This document shows, piece after piece, positions 40,076 to 50,009 of a stretch of DNA of 53,069 nt. The translations under genes and the position numbers were made by a program. Below the pieces are notes generated by a model. It saw only the letters and a list, made by a program, of their open reading frames with translations, was not told the origin of the DNA and searched no databases. Origin of the DNA: an uncultured Alphaproteobacteria bacterium (GTDB lineage Bacteria; Pseudomonadota; Alphaproteobacteria; RF32; CAG-239); contig CAJTLY010000014.1 of the NCBI GenBank assembly GCA_910577095.1, positions 1 to 53,069 of the forward strand, in the 5' to 3' direction. Each line of letters starts with the position of its first letter. Within the stretch, counting starts at the first letter, position 1.

Positions 40076-42208
40076 ATGGTAACGAAAGCAACAAACAATA
40101 CTGCAGGCAAGCCCTTTATGGAACTGGACTTGCAAAAATTTGCCCAAAACCGGACACATACCGTCGAAGAGGTTCGCAATGTCCTCGAAAGCCATATCCG
40201 CAAGGCCGTTGAAATTCCCGAAGAACTCGGCGATGACCGCGCCGCACGCGAAGCCTATCTGCGCAAACGTAAAGAAGAAGTCGCTTACAAAAACGCTTGC
40301 GACGAACTGGAAGTTTATCAGAAAAATCCCGAACTTTATACGACCTTATATGCACTGAAAAACGCCACCAACGCAGAAACCGTCTCCGAGGGCGAAGGAG
40401 ACAAGGCTAAAGACGCCGAACGTGCCAATGCCCGAATTTGCGAAGATCAGAACGGCAATCTGTTTTTGGCGGTTGATATTATGAAACCGACCGATATTTC
40501 GTTCCAAATTCATGACGGCAAGCTTTATTTTGATCCCTCCGGCATGACCCCGGACCGCCTGAAAGAAATGCTGGCTTATCTTGACCGCCGCGGTCTGGCA
40601 TCCTTTATCGATATGGACTCGCTTAAGCTCGAAAACGCCGATCAGGCCACCGGCGAGATGTTTGCCGCCGCCAAAGACGAAATTAAACAGGAGATCGGAC
40701 GCCGAGGCGAAGACACCGGCTACAGCAGCGCCGCCGGTCCGTTGGCTGTTGACCAGGCCGCCAACGACGAAACTCAGACCCCGGACAGCAACGGCGACAC
40801 CGGCAACAATGGCAACAATACTCCCGACATTCCTGTAACCGGCGCAATTCCGGTACGCGGCGGCGACGCCGACAAAGCGCCGGCCGATGCGTATGAAAAT
40901 GCGATTCAGTCCCTGACAAAATGGATGGATAAAAACAAACGCCGCGGATTGAGCTACTTTGTAACCCACAAAGGCGGCTACACCGTGTTCACCGCTTTTG
41001 AAAAAGAAAATCCCGAAAATATGCAGCAAGACGGGGTTATTGACAGCAAAACCAAAGATGTTAAGACCCGCCACGAATGCAAACTGTATGTCCGCATGGA
41101 CGAAAACGGACGTTTGGAAGTTTCGTTCTCGCTTCCAAGCGGTAAAGTGCTTAATGACAATTATGCCGATCGTATTATGGACGCTTACAAAGACGCCGGC
41201 ATCAAACGGGTAAAATTCGGTACTCTGAGCGACGCTAACGAGACGGCTATCCGGCTTGGCTGCGGCCGTGCACTGATCGTGCCGGTTGACGTCAAACTGT
41301 CACAAACCAAGTTTGACAAGATGATTGACGCCGCCGAAGGCAAAAACGGCAAAAACAACCCCAAAGTTATCAAATATCGCCGCGATCTCGCCTTGCAGTT
41401 GGCTTATCAATTGCAGCAAAAAGGCATTCAATGGGATGATCCTAAAAATAAAAACGATGCCGAATGCCGCTGCGTCCGCCATGCCGTCGGCGCTTACAAC
41501 TTCTCGCCGTTCCGTGACTGGTGGGAAGACTTCGGCCTGCGTTACGCTTACGAAGACATTATTAAAGCAAACGGTTCCGGAAACCCGGACGGCGCGGCAG
41601 CCGCCATCGGTGCCGCCAAAGCCGTGGCTAAACTGTATGCGGCTTACAATGACGGAATTAGTAAAAAAGATGCCACGATCGGTTATCTGGTTTCAGACCA
41701 GTGCACTTCCCTCACTCCGGAAGAAAAAGAGAAATTTAAGGCTTATATCAACGGACATGAAGATATTCCGATGCGCGAAATGCCTCCCGAAGCTGCCATT
41801 TATCTTTTCAAAACCATGCAGGAAACTCAGCAAAAACGGGCCAAAAACAAAATTGAAGAAGAATATCGCAAATTGGTCAAAGATGATTTTTATAAGGGTA
41901 ATGCTGCCCGTGATGCGGTTACGCCGTATCTGACTGAAGCGAGTACGGAAATCGACAACGTCAAGACCGAGCTGGCCGATATCGGTTTGCCGCCGATCGT
42001 TGTTATCCGGATCGGTACACCGAAGCACGATTTCAACAAGCTGAAGGAGGAACTGCGCCACACCCTCAACCGGGGAACTGCCGGACATCAGGCCGGTTCT
42101 TCTCAGCAGGATCCGCATGCACCGCGTAATTCTCATAACAGCGGCGGTTCAAACAACGCCCGACCGGCAAACGGAAATTATGGTCAGCGGTCACAAAATA
42201 CATATTAA
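40076..42208 (+). CDS. Hypothetical protein, 710 residues, multidomain
   Basis: No family recognised with confidence. GGAGG precedes the ATG by 5 bases and a promoter and terminator bound the gene, so it is a real single-gene unit. The order is a helical, charged N-terminal third; an Asn/Gly/Asp linker (about residues 235-260); a region with SYFVTHKGGYTVFTAFEKE, then YADRIMDAYKDAGIKRVKFG followed by ETAIRLGCGRALIVPV; a helical region; and a low-complexity Gly/Ser/Asn/Gln tail from about 665. The middle block resembles the layout of LPD7-type large polyvalent protein domains; that is a weak resemblance. No signal peptide, membrane helix or known catalytic motif. It lies between lexA and valS. 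Confidence 0.65.
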   Translation: MVTKATNNTAGKPFMELDLQKFAQNRTHTVEEVRNVLESHIRKAVEIPEELGDDRAAREAYLRKRKEEVAYKNACDELEVYQKNPELYTTLYALKNATNAETVSEGEGDKAKDAERANARICEDQNGNLFLAVDIMKPTDISFQIHDGKLYFDPSGMTPDRLKEMLAYLDRRGLASFIDMDSLKLENADQATGEMFAAAKDEIKQEIGRRGEDTGYSSAAGPLAVDQAANDETQTPDSNGDTGNNGNNTPDIPVTGAIPVRGGDADKAPADAYENAIQSLTKWMDKNKRRGLSYFVTHKGGYTVFTAFEKENPENMQQDGVIDSKTKDVKTRHECKLYVRMDENGRLEVSFSLPSGKVLNDNYADRIMDAYKDAGIKRVKFGTLSDANETAIRLGCGRALIVPVDVKLSQTKFDKMIDAAEGKNGKNNPKVIKYRRDLALQLAYQLQQKGIQWDDPKNKNDAECRCVRHAVGAYNFSPFRDWWEDFGLRYAYEDIIKANGSGNPDGAAAAIGAAKAVAKLYAAYNDGISKKDATIGYLVSDQCTSLTPEEKEKFKAYINGHEDIPMREMPPEAAIYLFKTMQETQQKRAKNKIEEEYRKLVKDDFYKGNAARDAVTPYLTEASTEIDNVKTELADIGLPPIVVIRIGTPKHDFNKLKEELRHTLNRGTAGHQAGSSQQDPHAPRNSHNSGGSNNARPANGNYGQRSQNTY

Positions 42209-42220
42209 AAACAGACAACT

Positions 42221-42250
42221 TAAACCCCGGACTTAATGCCCGGGGTTTTT
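42221..42250 (+). terminator. Intrinsic terminator
   Basis: AACCCCGG and CCGGGGTT arms are followed by TTTATTTAT. Confidence 0.8.
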
Positions 42251-42313
42251 ATTTATTCGGTGTTTTTCGGAGCCGAATGCGATAAGGATAAACATTCTGC
42301 ATCGGAAAACACG

Positions 42314-42354
42314 GTCAGAAAAGGCCGGCCGCAAAATACGGCCGGCCTTTTACA
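42314..42354. terminator. Terminator after valS (minus), bidirectional hairpin
   Basis: AAAAGGCCGGCCG and CGGCCGGCCTTTT form a 13-bp stem around a seven-base loop. On the minus strand it ends the tolC-popZ-valS unit. Confidence 0.75.
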
Positions 42355-42369
42355 GCATCTGCTTCTGGA

Positions 42370-45036
42370 TTATGATGCCTGAGAAGAGTTTTGAACGTCC
42401 TCACTTGCTTTAATGCGCTGCAAGGCTTTTTCAACCTTAGCCTTGTTGTCCAAAGCTTCGGCCTGGCGCCGTCTTTCTTCGTCAACCACGGCTTTCGGTG
42501 CCCGTTCGACAAAACTGGGATTGGCAAGCTTGCGTTCATACCCGGCCAAATTTTGTTCCAGCGCCGCCAGTTCCTTTTGCAGGCGTTCGCGCTCGGCCGC
42601 AAAATCCACAATACCTTTCAGCGGGATCAGCATCGAAGCTTCGCGGAAGACGCTTTGAACCATATCCGGCGTTACATCGCCGTTATAACCGGCAACATCT
42701 TCCAAACGCGCCAAAGAACAGATGATGGTTTTGAACTGCTGCAAATGCGTCAGAGATTCGGCATTTGCACCTTGCAGCCATACCGTCAGCCGGGCGCCGG
42801 CAGGTAAGTTCATTTCCGCACGCAGCGAGCGGATAGAACTGATCAATTCGATCACCCAATCGATATCGCCGATTGCCGAAACGCTGTAATCTTCGTTTTG
42901 CGGCCACGAAGCATTGATTAAACGTTCGCCGCGAACGCCGGTATTGTTCCACAACTCACTGGTAATAAACGGCATAAACGGATGCAAAATTACCAAAATC
43001 CGATTGAAGACCCAGGCAAATGCCGCGCGGGTTTCCGTTTTTTCGGCCTCGTTATCCCCATACAATATCGGTTTAATCATCTCGATATACCAGTCGCAGA
43101 ACGCGCCCCAAACAAACTGATACACGGTGTTGGCAGCATCGGAAAAGCGGAAGTTGTTCAGATTTTCGGTCAACTCGGCGGTCGTCTGCTTGACTTTGGC
43201 GACAATCCAGCGGTTAACCGGATGTTTGACTTTACCTTCATCAAAGCCTTGCGACAATTCGCATTGGTTCATCTCACCGAAACGGGCGGAGTTCCACAGT
43301 TTGGTGGCAAAATTGCGATAACCCTGAATACGGGCTTCCGAAACATTGATATCACGCCCCTGGGTTTCCATCGCGGCCATAAAGAAGCGCAGCGCGTCGG
43401 CACCGTACTTCTCGATAATTTCCATCGGATCAACCGTATTGCCTTTCGATTTTGACATTTTACGTCCTTGCTCGTCACGGACCAAACCGTGAATATAAGC
43501 TTTTTTGAACGGCACTTTTTTCATGATATACATGCTCATCATCATCATCCGGGCAACCCAGAAGAAAATAATGTCAAAGCCGGTAACCAGTACCGAAGTC
43601 GGATAAAAAGTATCCAAATATTCGCTTTTGTCCGGCCAACCCATGGTTGAGAACGCCCACAAACCGGACGAAAACCAGGTATCCAACACATCGGTCTCGC
43701 GTGTCAGTTCAACCGGCTTGCCATAATGTTTGTCGGCAGCGGCTTGAGCTTCTTCGGCATTTTCTTCGCAAAAAATTTCTCCGTCGGGACCATACCAAAT
43801 CGGCATTTGGTGCCCCCACCACAATTGACGGGAAATACACCACGGCTGAATATTGCGCATCCATTCAAAATAGGTCTTTTCATAGGACTTGGGTACAAAC
43901 TGCATCTCGCCGTCTTCAACCGCACGGATGGCTTCTTTGGCCAAAGTCGGCGCATCGACAAACCACTGATCGGTCAACAACGGTTCGATCACAACGTTGG
44001 AACGGTCGCCGTACGGAATAACCATCGGATGATCTTCGATCTTTTCCATCAGCCCCAATTCTTCCAACTCGGCAATCGTCGCCTTGCGGGCACTTTGGGT
44101 ATCCATACCGGCAAACGGCGTGTTCTCGTTCAGAGTCGCGTCGGGATTGAGAATATTGATCAACGGCAGATTGTGGCGTTTACCGACTTCAAAGTCGTTA
44201 AAGTCGTGTGCGGGGGTAATTTTAACCGCGCCGGTTCCTTTTTCGGGGTCGGCATGATCATCGGCCACGATCGGAATCGCCCGGTTGATAATCGGAACAA
44301 TGCATTCCTTGCCGATCAAATGCTTCAGTTTTTCATTGTCTTTGGAAACGGCAACCGCCGTATCGCCGAACATGGTTTCGGGACGGGTGGTGGCAATATG
44401 AATAAACTGCCCTTCTTCGCCTTTGATCGGATATTTGTAATAATACATTTTGCCGACAGTTTCCTTCTGAATCACTTCCAGATCGGAAACGGCGGTCATA
44501 AATTTGGAATCCCAGTTAACCAGCTTTTTGGCCTTATAAATCAGACCGTCCTTGTACAGACGGACAAAGATTTTGCGTACGGCACGCGACAGCCCTTCAT
44601 CCATGGTAAAACGCGAACGCGACCAGTCGCAGGAAGCGCCGAGCCGACGCAACTGTTTGCAAATGGTGCCGCCCGATTTTTCTTTCCACTGCCACACGGT
44701 TTCAATAAATTTCTCGCGCCCCAAGTCATGACGGGTGATGCCTTCGGCAGCCAGATTTCGTTCAACCACCATCTGAGTGGCAATTCCGGCATGGTCCATC
44801 CCCGGCTGCCATAACACGTTTTTGCCCTGCATCCGGTTATAGCGGATCAGAATGTCCTGCAAGGTGTCATCCAACGCATGCCCCATGTGCAGCACGCCGG
44901 TAACGTTCGGCGGCGGAATAACAACGGCAAAGGCTTCTTTATTTTTGTTCATGTTGGGTTTAAAGTCGCCGGCGGCTTCCCACTCGGCATAAATTTTTTC
45001 TTCAAAATTTTTCGGGTCGTAAGTCTTGTCTAGCAT
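42370..45036 (-). CDS. valS: Valyl-tRNA synthetase
   Basis: ValRS charges tRNA-Val and edits misactivated threonine. The 888-residue product is a class I synthetase: the HIGH-type motif in PPNVTGVLHMGHALDDTLQD (about residue 50), the CP1 editing domain (TTRPETMFGDTAVAV), KMSKS in GRKMSKSKGNTVDPMEI (about 527), the anticodon-binding helical domain and a C-terminal coiled-coil arm (about 810-880) that clamps the tRNA. It lies 102 bases after the PopZ-like gene in the conserved alphaproteobacterial order tolC, popZ, valS. A GC-rich hairpin spans the popZ stop codon between the two. Confidence 0.97.
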   Translation of the reverse strand: MLDKTYDPKNFEEKIYAEWEAAGDFKPNMNKNKEAFAVVIPPPNVTGVLHMGHALDDTLQDILIRYNRMQGKNVLWQPGMDHAGIATQMVVERNLAAEGITRHDLGREKFIETVWQWKEKSGGTICKQLRRLGASCDWSRSRFTMDEGLSRAVRKIFVRLYKDGLIYKAKKLVNWDSKFMTAVSDLEVIQKETVGKMYYYKYPIKGEEGQFIHIATTRPETMFGDTAVAVSKDNEKLKHLIGKECIVPIINRAIPIVADDHADPEKGTGAVKITPAHDFNDFEVGKRHNLPLINILNPDATLNENTPFAGMDTQSARKATIAELEELGLMEKIEDHPMVIPYGDRSNVVIEPLLTDQWFVDAPTLAKEAIRAVEDGEMQFVPKSYEKTYFEWMRNIQPWCISRQLWWGHQMPIWYGPDGEIFCEENAEEAQAAADKHYGKPVELTRETDVLDTWFSSGLWAFSTMGWPDKSEYLDTFYPTSVLVTGFDIIFFWVARMMMMSMYIMKKVPFKKAYIHGLVRDEQGRKMSKSKGNTVDPMEIIEKYGADALRFFMAAMETQGRDINVSEARIQGYRNFATKLWNSARFGEMNQCELSQGFDEGKVKHPVNRWIVAKVKQTTAELTENLNNFRFSDAANTVYQFVWGAFCDWYIEMIKPILYGDNEAEKTETRAAFAWVFNRILVILHPFMPFITSELWNNTGVRGERLINASWPQNEDYSVSAIGDIDWVIELISSIRSLRAEMNLPAGARLTVWLQGANAESLTHLQQFKTIICSLARLEDVAGYNGDVTPDMVQSVFREASMLIPLKGIVDFAAERERLQKELAALEQNLAGYERKLANPSFVERAPKAVVDEERRRQAEALDNKAKVEKALQRIKASEDVQNSSQAS

Positions 45037-45118
45037 ATTTTTTCCAGTTTTCAGTAATTTTGTTCAACAAATAAAAGCACAAATCGCCCGCAAGGCAAAA
45101 GCCCGGGGCATATCAAGG

Positions 45119-45156
45119 GAGGCCGGCGCTGCAACTTGTCAGCGTCTGCCGGCCTT
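45119..45156 (-). promoter_or_regulatory. GC-rich hairpin across the popZ stop codon
   Basis: On the minus strand AAGGCCGGC pairs with GCCGGCCT, with an inner GCTG/CAGC stem. There is no T run, so it is not a standard terminator; it may modulate readthrough to valS or protect a 3' end. Confidence 0.4.
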
Positions 45157-45822
45157 TACCATCACTCGTTCAATTTCTTCGGCAACCAGTTTGGGAAGAT
45201 AATGCGAAAGCCATTCTTCCAGAACGGGAACAATCGTTTCTTTGACCATATTTTGCAACATCAGGTTATCCAGACGTGCCGATACCGCCTGTCGGACAAT
45301 CTGCCGCAACAATGCGTCGGCATCAAAAACCGGCTGTTCGCTCTTGCGACGAAAATCGTTTTGTTCAAACATACGGGTAAAACTGCGGACAATCTCTTCC
45401 GAAACATCACGCGAAACCGGGTGCGGTTCCGGTTTGGGCGGCCGCGGGGCTTCGGGACGGGGATGCGGATGCGGCGGCTCGGGTCGGCGTTCCGGATGGA
45501 GATGGGGTTCCGGATGCGGTTCACGCGCCTGATCCGGGGTCGGACGCGGTTCCGGTTTGGGCGGCAACGGCTGGCGAACCGGGCGCAATTCACTTTCAAA
45601 ATCCGGCATAATCTCGGTTTTGGCAGCAAAATTTTCTTCTTTCTTTGCCGGTACGACTTCATTGGCCTCTGCGACAATCATCGAAGAAGTCAGTTCCAAA
45701 ACTTCGTCGTCATCATCCTGATGCCGGCGAGTTTCTTCAGCGCCGTTTTCTTCCAAAATTTTGCGGATCGAAGCCAGAATTTCCGCCATTGAAAGTTCTT
45801 TTGGTTCCTGTTCTGCTGCCAT
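45139..45822 (-). CDS. PopZ-like DUF2497 family protein
   Basis: PopZ self-assembles at the cell pole of alphaproteobacteria and tethers the ParB-parS centromere and polarity factors. The 227-residue product has the full layout: N-terminal helix LSMAEILASIRKILEE, an acidic then very Pro/Glu/Arg-rich disordered linker (about 95-155), and the C-terminal oligomerisation helices (LRQIVRQAVSARLDNLMLQ, then ETIVPVLEEWLSHYLPKLVAEEIERVM). ATG 45822 is chosen for AGGGTG upstream; GTG 45831 is an alternative. It lies between tolC (24 bases upstream) and valS, the usual alphaproteobacterial order. PopZ function itself is inferred from family and context. Confidence 0.85.
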   Translation of the reverse strand: MAAEQEPKELSMAEILASIRKILEENGAEETRRHQDDDDEVLELTSSMIVAEANEVVPAKKEENFAAKTEIMPDFESELRPVRQPLPPKPEPRPTPDQAREPHPEPHLHPERRPEPPHPHPRPEAPRPPKPEPHPVSRDVSEEIVRSFTRMFEQNDFRRKSEQPVFDADALLRQIVRQAVSARLDNLMLQNMVKETIVPVLEEWLSHYLPKLVAEEIERVMVKAGRR

Positions 45823-45846
45823 TTTTTTCACCCTGTCTTACTTTTA

Positions 45847-47205
45847 TTAATCCGCCGACAGCGAAAACCACTTATCGCGGGTTTCTTTATAATGCCGCTT
45901 CGGATGATACAATTCCACGTTAAGCTTGAGGTTTTCGGCGGTCAGCTTACCCATCGCCTGCATAACCTGCATAGCCGAAAGATAATACTCGCGGCGCGCT
46001 TTGACAACGTCTACTTTAGAATCAAGCAACGACTGATACGCATTTAAAACGTCCAAAACGGTCCGATTGCCCAGCGCCTCTTCCTTTTTAACGCCGTCAA
46101 GGGCAATTTCGTTGGCCTTGACCTGATCCTGCAAAGCCTTAATCATCGCATCGTTGGCAACCATCGACTCCCAATAACTGGTAATGCTGGAAACAGCCAG
46201 ACGTTCCGCACTCAATACCTGTTCATGCGCCTGCCATTTGGCATATTTGCTCTGGCGGATGACGGCGCGGTTTTCACCGGCGTCATACAAAGGCACCGTC
46301 AGGTTAACGCCGAACTCGACGCTGTCGACCGTGCTGTCGTTCAGTCCGCTGTGTTTGGGATCGTTCTTAATCTGAGCAACTTCACCGGTGGCGGCAATCT
46401 GCGGCAGTAAAGAGCCGTAGTTGGCTTTAACCGTATATTCCCGGGCAGCCAACGCCTGTTTGGCAGCCAAGACGTCATAGTTATTGACCATGGTATAATC
46501 CAATGCCTGCTCAAAGGTTGCGGGCAAAAACTCATGAATGTTGTCAGGTTCCTTCAAGTTCTCCGGCTGCCGGCCGATAATCTGCTTGTAAACGGCGCGC
46601 GAAACCTGCAGGTTGCCTTCGGCGCTGATGCGGCTGGCGGTCGCCTGTGACAGACTGGAACGAGCCTGAGCGACGTCGGTACGCGTCAGTTCGCCGACGT
46701 TAAAGCGTTCGATCGTCTCATCAAGCTGCTTTTTAAGCAGTTTTTCGTTGCTCTTTTGCAAATCGACGATCGCCGCGTCGCGGACCACGTTCAAATAAGC
46801 TTCCGAAGCGCTTAAGAACACCGACTGCTCATAATTTGACAAATTGTATTGCTCGGCGCGAACCGTGCTGTCGGCAGCCCGAACCGAATTATAGGTGGAC
46901 AAGCCGTTAAACAGCGGCTGGCTGATGCGGGCCCCGATTGAAGACGTACGGCTCCCGTCATCGTTGTTGTTGCTGTCATTGTTATTGCGGGTATCGTTAT
47001 AACCGCCGGTCAAATCAATCGAAGGCCGATAGCCCGACTTGGCGATCGCCACATTTTCGTCAACCGAACGCAGATAAGCACGCTGTGCCTGCAAATCCGG
47101 ATTGCTGTTATAGGCTTCGCCCAAAGCCTCAAAAATCGTTTCCGCCCGAACCGGCGAGCACAATAAGACGCTGCTCATCAAAACTGATGCAAAATATTTT
47201 TTCAT
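45847..47205 (-). CDS. tolC: TolC family outer membrane efflux protein
   Basis: TolC trimers form the outer-membrane and periplasmic exit duct for type I secretion and RND/MFS efflux. The 452-residue product has a Sec signal (MKKYFASVLMSSVLLCSPVRA), the duplicated OEP architecture with long coiled helices (ALGEAYNSNPDLQAQRAYLRSVDENVAIAKSGYRPSIDLTGGY, by position 25-67; ARSSLSQATASRISAEGNLQVSRA) and beta strands around RISQPLFNG and LTVPLYDAG. A short acidic and charged tail follows. It heads the tolC-popZ-valS unit, with a promoter at 47238-47265, divergent from glgP. Its secretion partners are not in the window. Confidence 0.92.
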   Translation of the reverse strand: MKKYFASVLMSSVLLCSPVRAETIFEALGEAYNSNPDLQAQRAYLRSVDENVAIAKSGYRPSIDLTGGYNDTRNNNDSNNNDDGSRTSSIGARISQPLFNGLSTYNSVRAADSTVRAEQYNLSNYEQSVFLSASEAYLNVVRDAAIVDLQKSNEKLLKKQLDETIERFNVGELTRTDVAQARSSLSQATASRISAEGNLQVSRAVYKQIIGRQPENLKEPDNIHEFLPATFEQALDYTMVNNYDVLAAKQALAAREYTVKANYGSLLPQIAATGEVAQIKNDPKHSGLNDSTVDSVEFGVNLTVPLYDAGENRAVIRQSKYAKWQAHEQVLSAERLAVSSITSYWESMVANDAMIKALQDQVKANEIALDGVKKEEALGNRTVLDVLNAYQSLLDSKVDVVKARREYYLSAMQVMQAMGKLTAENLKLNVELYHPKRHYKETRDKWFSLSAD

Positions 47206-47237
47206 TATGATACCTCTTTTAACTTTAGCTTCCGGTG

Positions 47238-47265
47238 ATTATATTATATTTTTTGCCGATTGCAA
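47238..47265 (-). promoter_or_regulatory. Promoter of tolC
   Basis: On the minus strand TTGCAA (47265-47260), 16 bases, TATAAT (47243-47238). Confidence 0.55.
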
Positions 47266-47407
47266 TAAAATATTGTTCCCTCAAAAAACAAACGGCGCCT
47301 ACTGCAATTACAATTTATTAATGATTATATCCGCTTTGTTAACGATATCTCAAACAATTGCCGCGTATGGTTACAACAGACCAAATTGATAAAAAACAGG
47401 AGAAAAA

Positions 47408-49879
47408 ATGGTAAAGGAAAACTCGGTTATTTTAAATGAAATCGACAAAGCCAGGTTAAAACTTTCGATTGAACATTACATAAAATACTTTATCGGCAAA
47501 CGCACCTGCGAAATCAGCAAGGAAGAGGCGATGAAAGTGATCGCCCTGGCCGTGCGCGAGTTTGCCATGGACCGGATGTATCAAACCATCGCCCGTTATA
47601 ACAAAGCCAACTCCAAACGGGTTTATTACCTTTCCATCGAATATCTGATCGGACGTTCGTTGGAAAACAATCTCCACAATCTCGGTTTGTTTGACATTTT
47701 AAAAAACATCAAGATCGACGGCTGGCCATGGGAATCTCTGGAAGAGATCTTTGACACCGAATATGACCCTGCTCTCGGCAACGGCGGTTTGGGACGACTG
47801 GCGGCCTGTTATCTTGATTCGATGGCCTCGCTTGCCATTCCCGGTTTCGGTTACGGCATCAACTATGAATACGGTCTGTTTAAACAAAAATTCGAAAACG
47901 GTTATCAGGTCGAAATGGCCGACAGCTGGGACGGCGAAGACTCGCCGTGGCAGTTTGCCCGCCCCGACCGCCGCATTTCGATTCCGATGTACGGCGAGGT
48001 CGAAACCCAATATGCCCCCAACGGCGAACCGCTGTTCATTTGGAAAAATTCCAGCCACATTTACGGAATTCCGTTTGACTTTCCGATTGTCGGCTACAAC
48101 GGCAAGTCGGTCAACTATCTGCGTTTGTTCTCGGCCGAAGGCGACGAACAGCTTGACATCAACGTCTTTAACAAAGGCGGATACATCGACGCCCTCAAAG
48201 ACAAAATCGAAAACGAAACCATTTCCAAGGTTTTGTACCCATCGGACGCGATCGAATCGGGTAAGGAACTGCGTCTGAAACAACAATATTTCTTTGTTTC
48301 CTGCGCCATTCAGGACATTATCCGTCGCTTTATGGAAAAAAGCAACGACTTCCACCGGATGCCGGAGTACATTTGTATTCAGCTCAACGACACTCATCCT
48401 GCATTGGCGATTCCCGAAATGATGCACCAGTTGATCGACGTTTACGGACAGTCTTGGAACGCCGCCTGGGAAATCACGACCAAAATTTTTGCTTATACCA
48501 ACCATACGCTGCTGCCGGAGGCGTTGGAAGTGTGGCCTGCCTGGATGCTGGGTCGGATGCTGCCGCGGCATTTGCAAATCATTTTCGAAATCAACCGTCG
48601 TTTTATTGAATTTGCACGCACCAAATTTGCCGACCGCCCCGACAAACTGGGCAAAGTTTCGATTGTTTCCGGCGACGGCGGCAATCAGGTTATCCGCATG
48701 GCCAATCTGTCCATCGTCGGTTCCTTCAAAGTCAACGGCGTTGCCAAAATTCACTCCGAATTGTTGAAAACCCGCTTAGTTCCCGAATTTTACGAACTGT
48801 GGCCGGAAAAATTCATCAACGTCACCAACGGCATCACGCCGCGGCGCTGGCTGTATCATGCCAACACGCCGCTGGCTACTTTGATTTCCTCCAAGATCGG
48901 CGACGACTGGATCACCAACCTCGACTTCTTGCAACAGTTGGAAGATTTTGACGGCGATCCGCAATTTGTGGACGATTTTCTGAGAATTAAACGCGAAAAC
49001 AAAGAGAGACTGGCCAAGAAAATTTTTAAGACTACCGGCGTGGCAGTCAATCCCGACAGTATTTTCATTGTTCAGGCCAAGCGAATTCACGAGTACAAAC
49101 GCCAACTGATGACAATTTTGCAGGTTATCGGCGATTATTTGGCAATCATCAAAGACAATGCGGTTCCGCCCTACCCGAAAACTTATATTTTTGCCGGGAA
49201 GGCAGCACCTTCTTACAACTTTGCCAAACTGATCATCAAACTGATCAACAATGTGGCAGACGTTGTCAATCACGATCCGCGGGTTAATGACAAAATAAAA
49301 GTCGTCTTTATTCCCGATTATAAAGTATCGCTGGCCGAACTGCTGATCCCGGCTGCAGACGTCAGTATCCAGAACTCGACTGCCGGCTTTGAGGCATCGG
49401 GCACCGGTAATATGAAATTTGCGCTTAACGGCGCGCTCACCGTCGGCACCTATGACGGCGCCAACATCGAAATCCGCGAGGCGGTCGGCGAAGACAATTT
49501 CTATCTCTTCGGCCTGCGCGAAGAGCAAATTGCCGAGATGCACAACAACAATTCGTATAAACCGCAAGAAATTTATGACCGTTCCGATTATATCAAACGC
49601 ATCATGAACTCGCTCAATTCGAACATGTTCTGTCAAAAAGAGTATGTTTTGCTGTTTAAGATGATTTATGAAGAACTGTTATCGCGCGACTATTATATGG
49701 TGTTGGCGGATCTGGCCGAATTCAACCAGGCACTGCATCGAGCCGAACATGATTATCTTGATCGCCACAAATGGGCCAAGATGGCAATTGACAACGTTGC
49801 CCGAATCGGTCGCTTCTCCAGTGACCGCGCGGTGATGGAGTATGCCGACAAAATCTGGCATATTCAACCGGTCGACTGA
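47408..49879 (+). CDS. glgP: Glycogen/starch/alpha-glucan phosphorylase
   Basis: GlgP phosphorolyses terminal alpha-1,4 glucose residues of glycogen to glucose-1-phosphate with pyridoxal phosphate. The 823-residue product is a normal GT35 enzyme: NGGLGRLAACYLDSMASL, GYGINYEYGLFKQ, the EALEVWPAWMLGRMLPRHLQII block and the PLP site EASGTGNMKFALNGALTVGT with the Schiff-base Lys near residue 668. AGGAG precedes the ATG. It is monocistronic, divergent from tolC, and 15 kb from the glgB-glgX-malQ operon whose products it works with. No regulator gene lies beside it. Confidence 0.96.
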   Translation: MVKENSVILNEIDKARLKLSIEHYIKYFIGKRTCEISKEEAMKVIALAVREFAMDRMYQTIARYNKANSKRVYYLSIEYLIGRSLENNLHNLGLFDILKNIKIDGWPWESLEEIFDTEYDPALGNGGLGRLAACYLDSMASLAIPGFGYGINYEYGLFKQKFENGYQVEMADSWDGEDSPWQFARPDRRISIPMYGEVETQYAPNGEPLFIWKNSSHIYGIPFDFPIVGYNGKSVNYLRLFSAEGDEQLDINVFNKGGYIDALKDKIENETISKVLYPSDAIESGKELRLKQQYFFVSCAIQDIIRRFMEKSNDFHRMPEYICIQLNDTHPALAIPEMMHQLIDVYGQSWNAAWEITTKIFAYTNHTLLPEALEVWPAWMLGRMLPRHLQIIFEINRRFIEFARTKFADRPDKLGKVSIVSGDGGNQVIRMANLSIVGSFKVNGVAKIHSELLKTRLVPEFYELWPEKFINVTNGITPRRWLYHANTPLATLISSKIGDDWITNLDFLQQLEDFDGDPQFVDDFLRIKRENKERLAKKIFKTTGVAVNPDSIFIVQAKRIHEYKRQLMTILQVIGDYLAIIKDNAVPPYPKTYIFAGKAAPSYNFAKLIIKLINNVADVVNHDPRVNDKIKVVFIPDYKVSLAELLIPAADVSIQNSTAGFEASGTGNMKFALNGALTVGTYDGANIEIREAVGEDNFYLFGLREEQIAEMHNNNSYKPQEIYDRSDYIKRIMNSLNSNMFCQKEYVLLFKMIYEELLSRDYYMVLADLAEFNQALHRAEHDYLDRHKWAKMAIDNVARIGRFSSDRAVMEYADKIWHIQPVD

Positions 49880-49962
49880 TAAAACGTAAAGCAGAGGAGT
49901 TCAAAAACTGCTCAAGAACAGTCGCCGACTTATTTCTTCCCGAAAAAGCGGAAACATTAACA

Positions 49963-49995
49963 AAAAACTCCCCGAAAACCGGGGAGTTTTTTATC
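49963..49995. terminator. Bidirectional terminator between glgP and adhesin B
   Basis: AAAAAACTCCCCG and CGGGGAGTTTTTT arms with a short loop serve both convergent genes. Confidence 0.85.
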
Positions 49996-50009
49996 AGAAC
50001 CAAAGGGCA

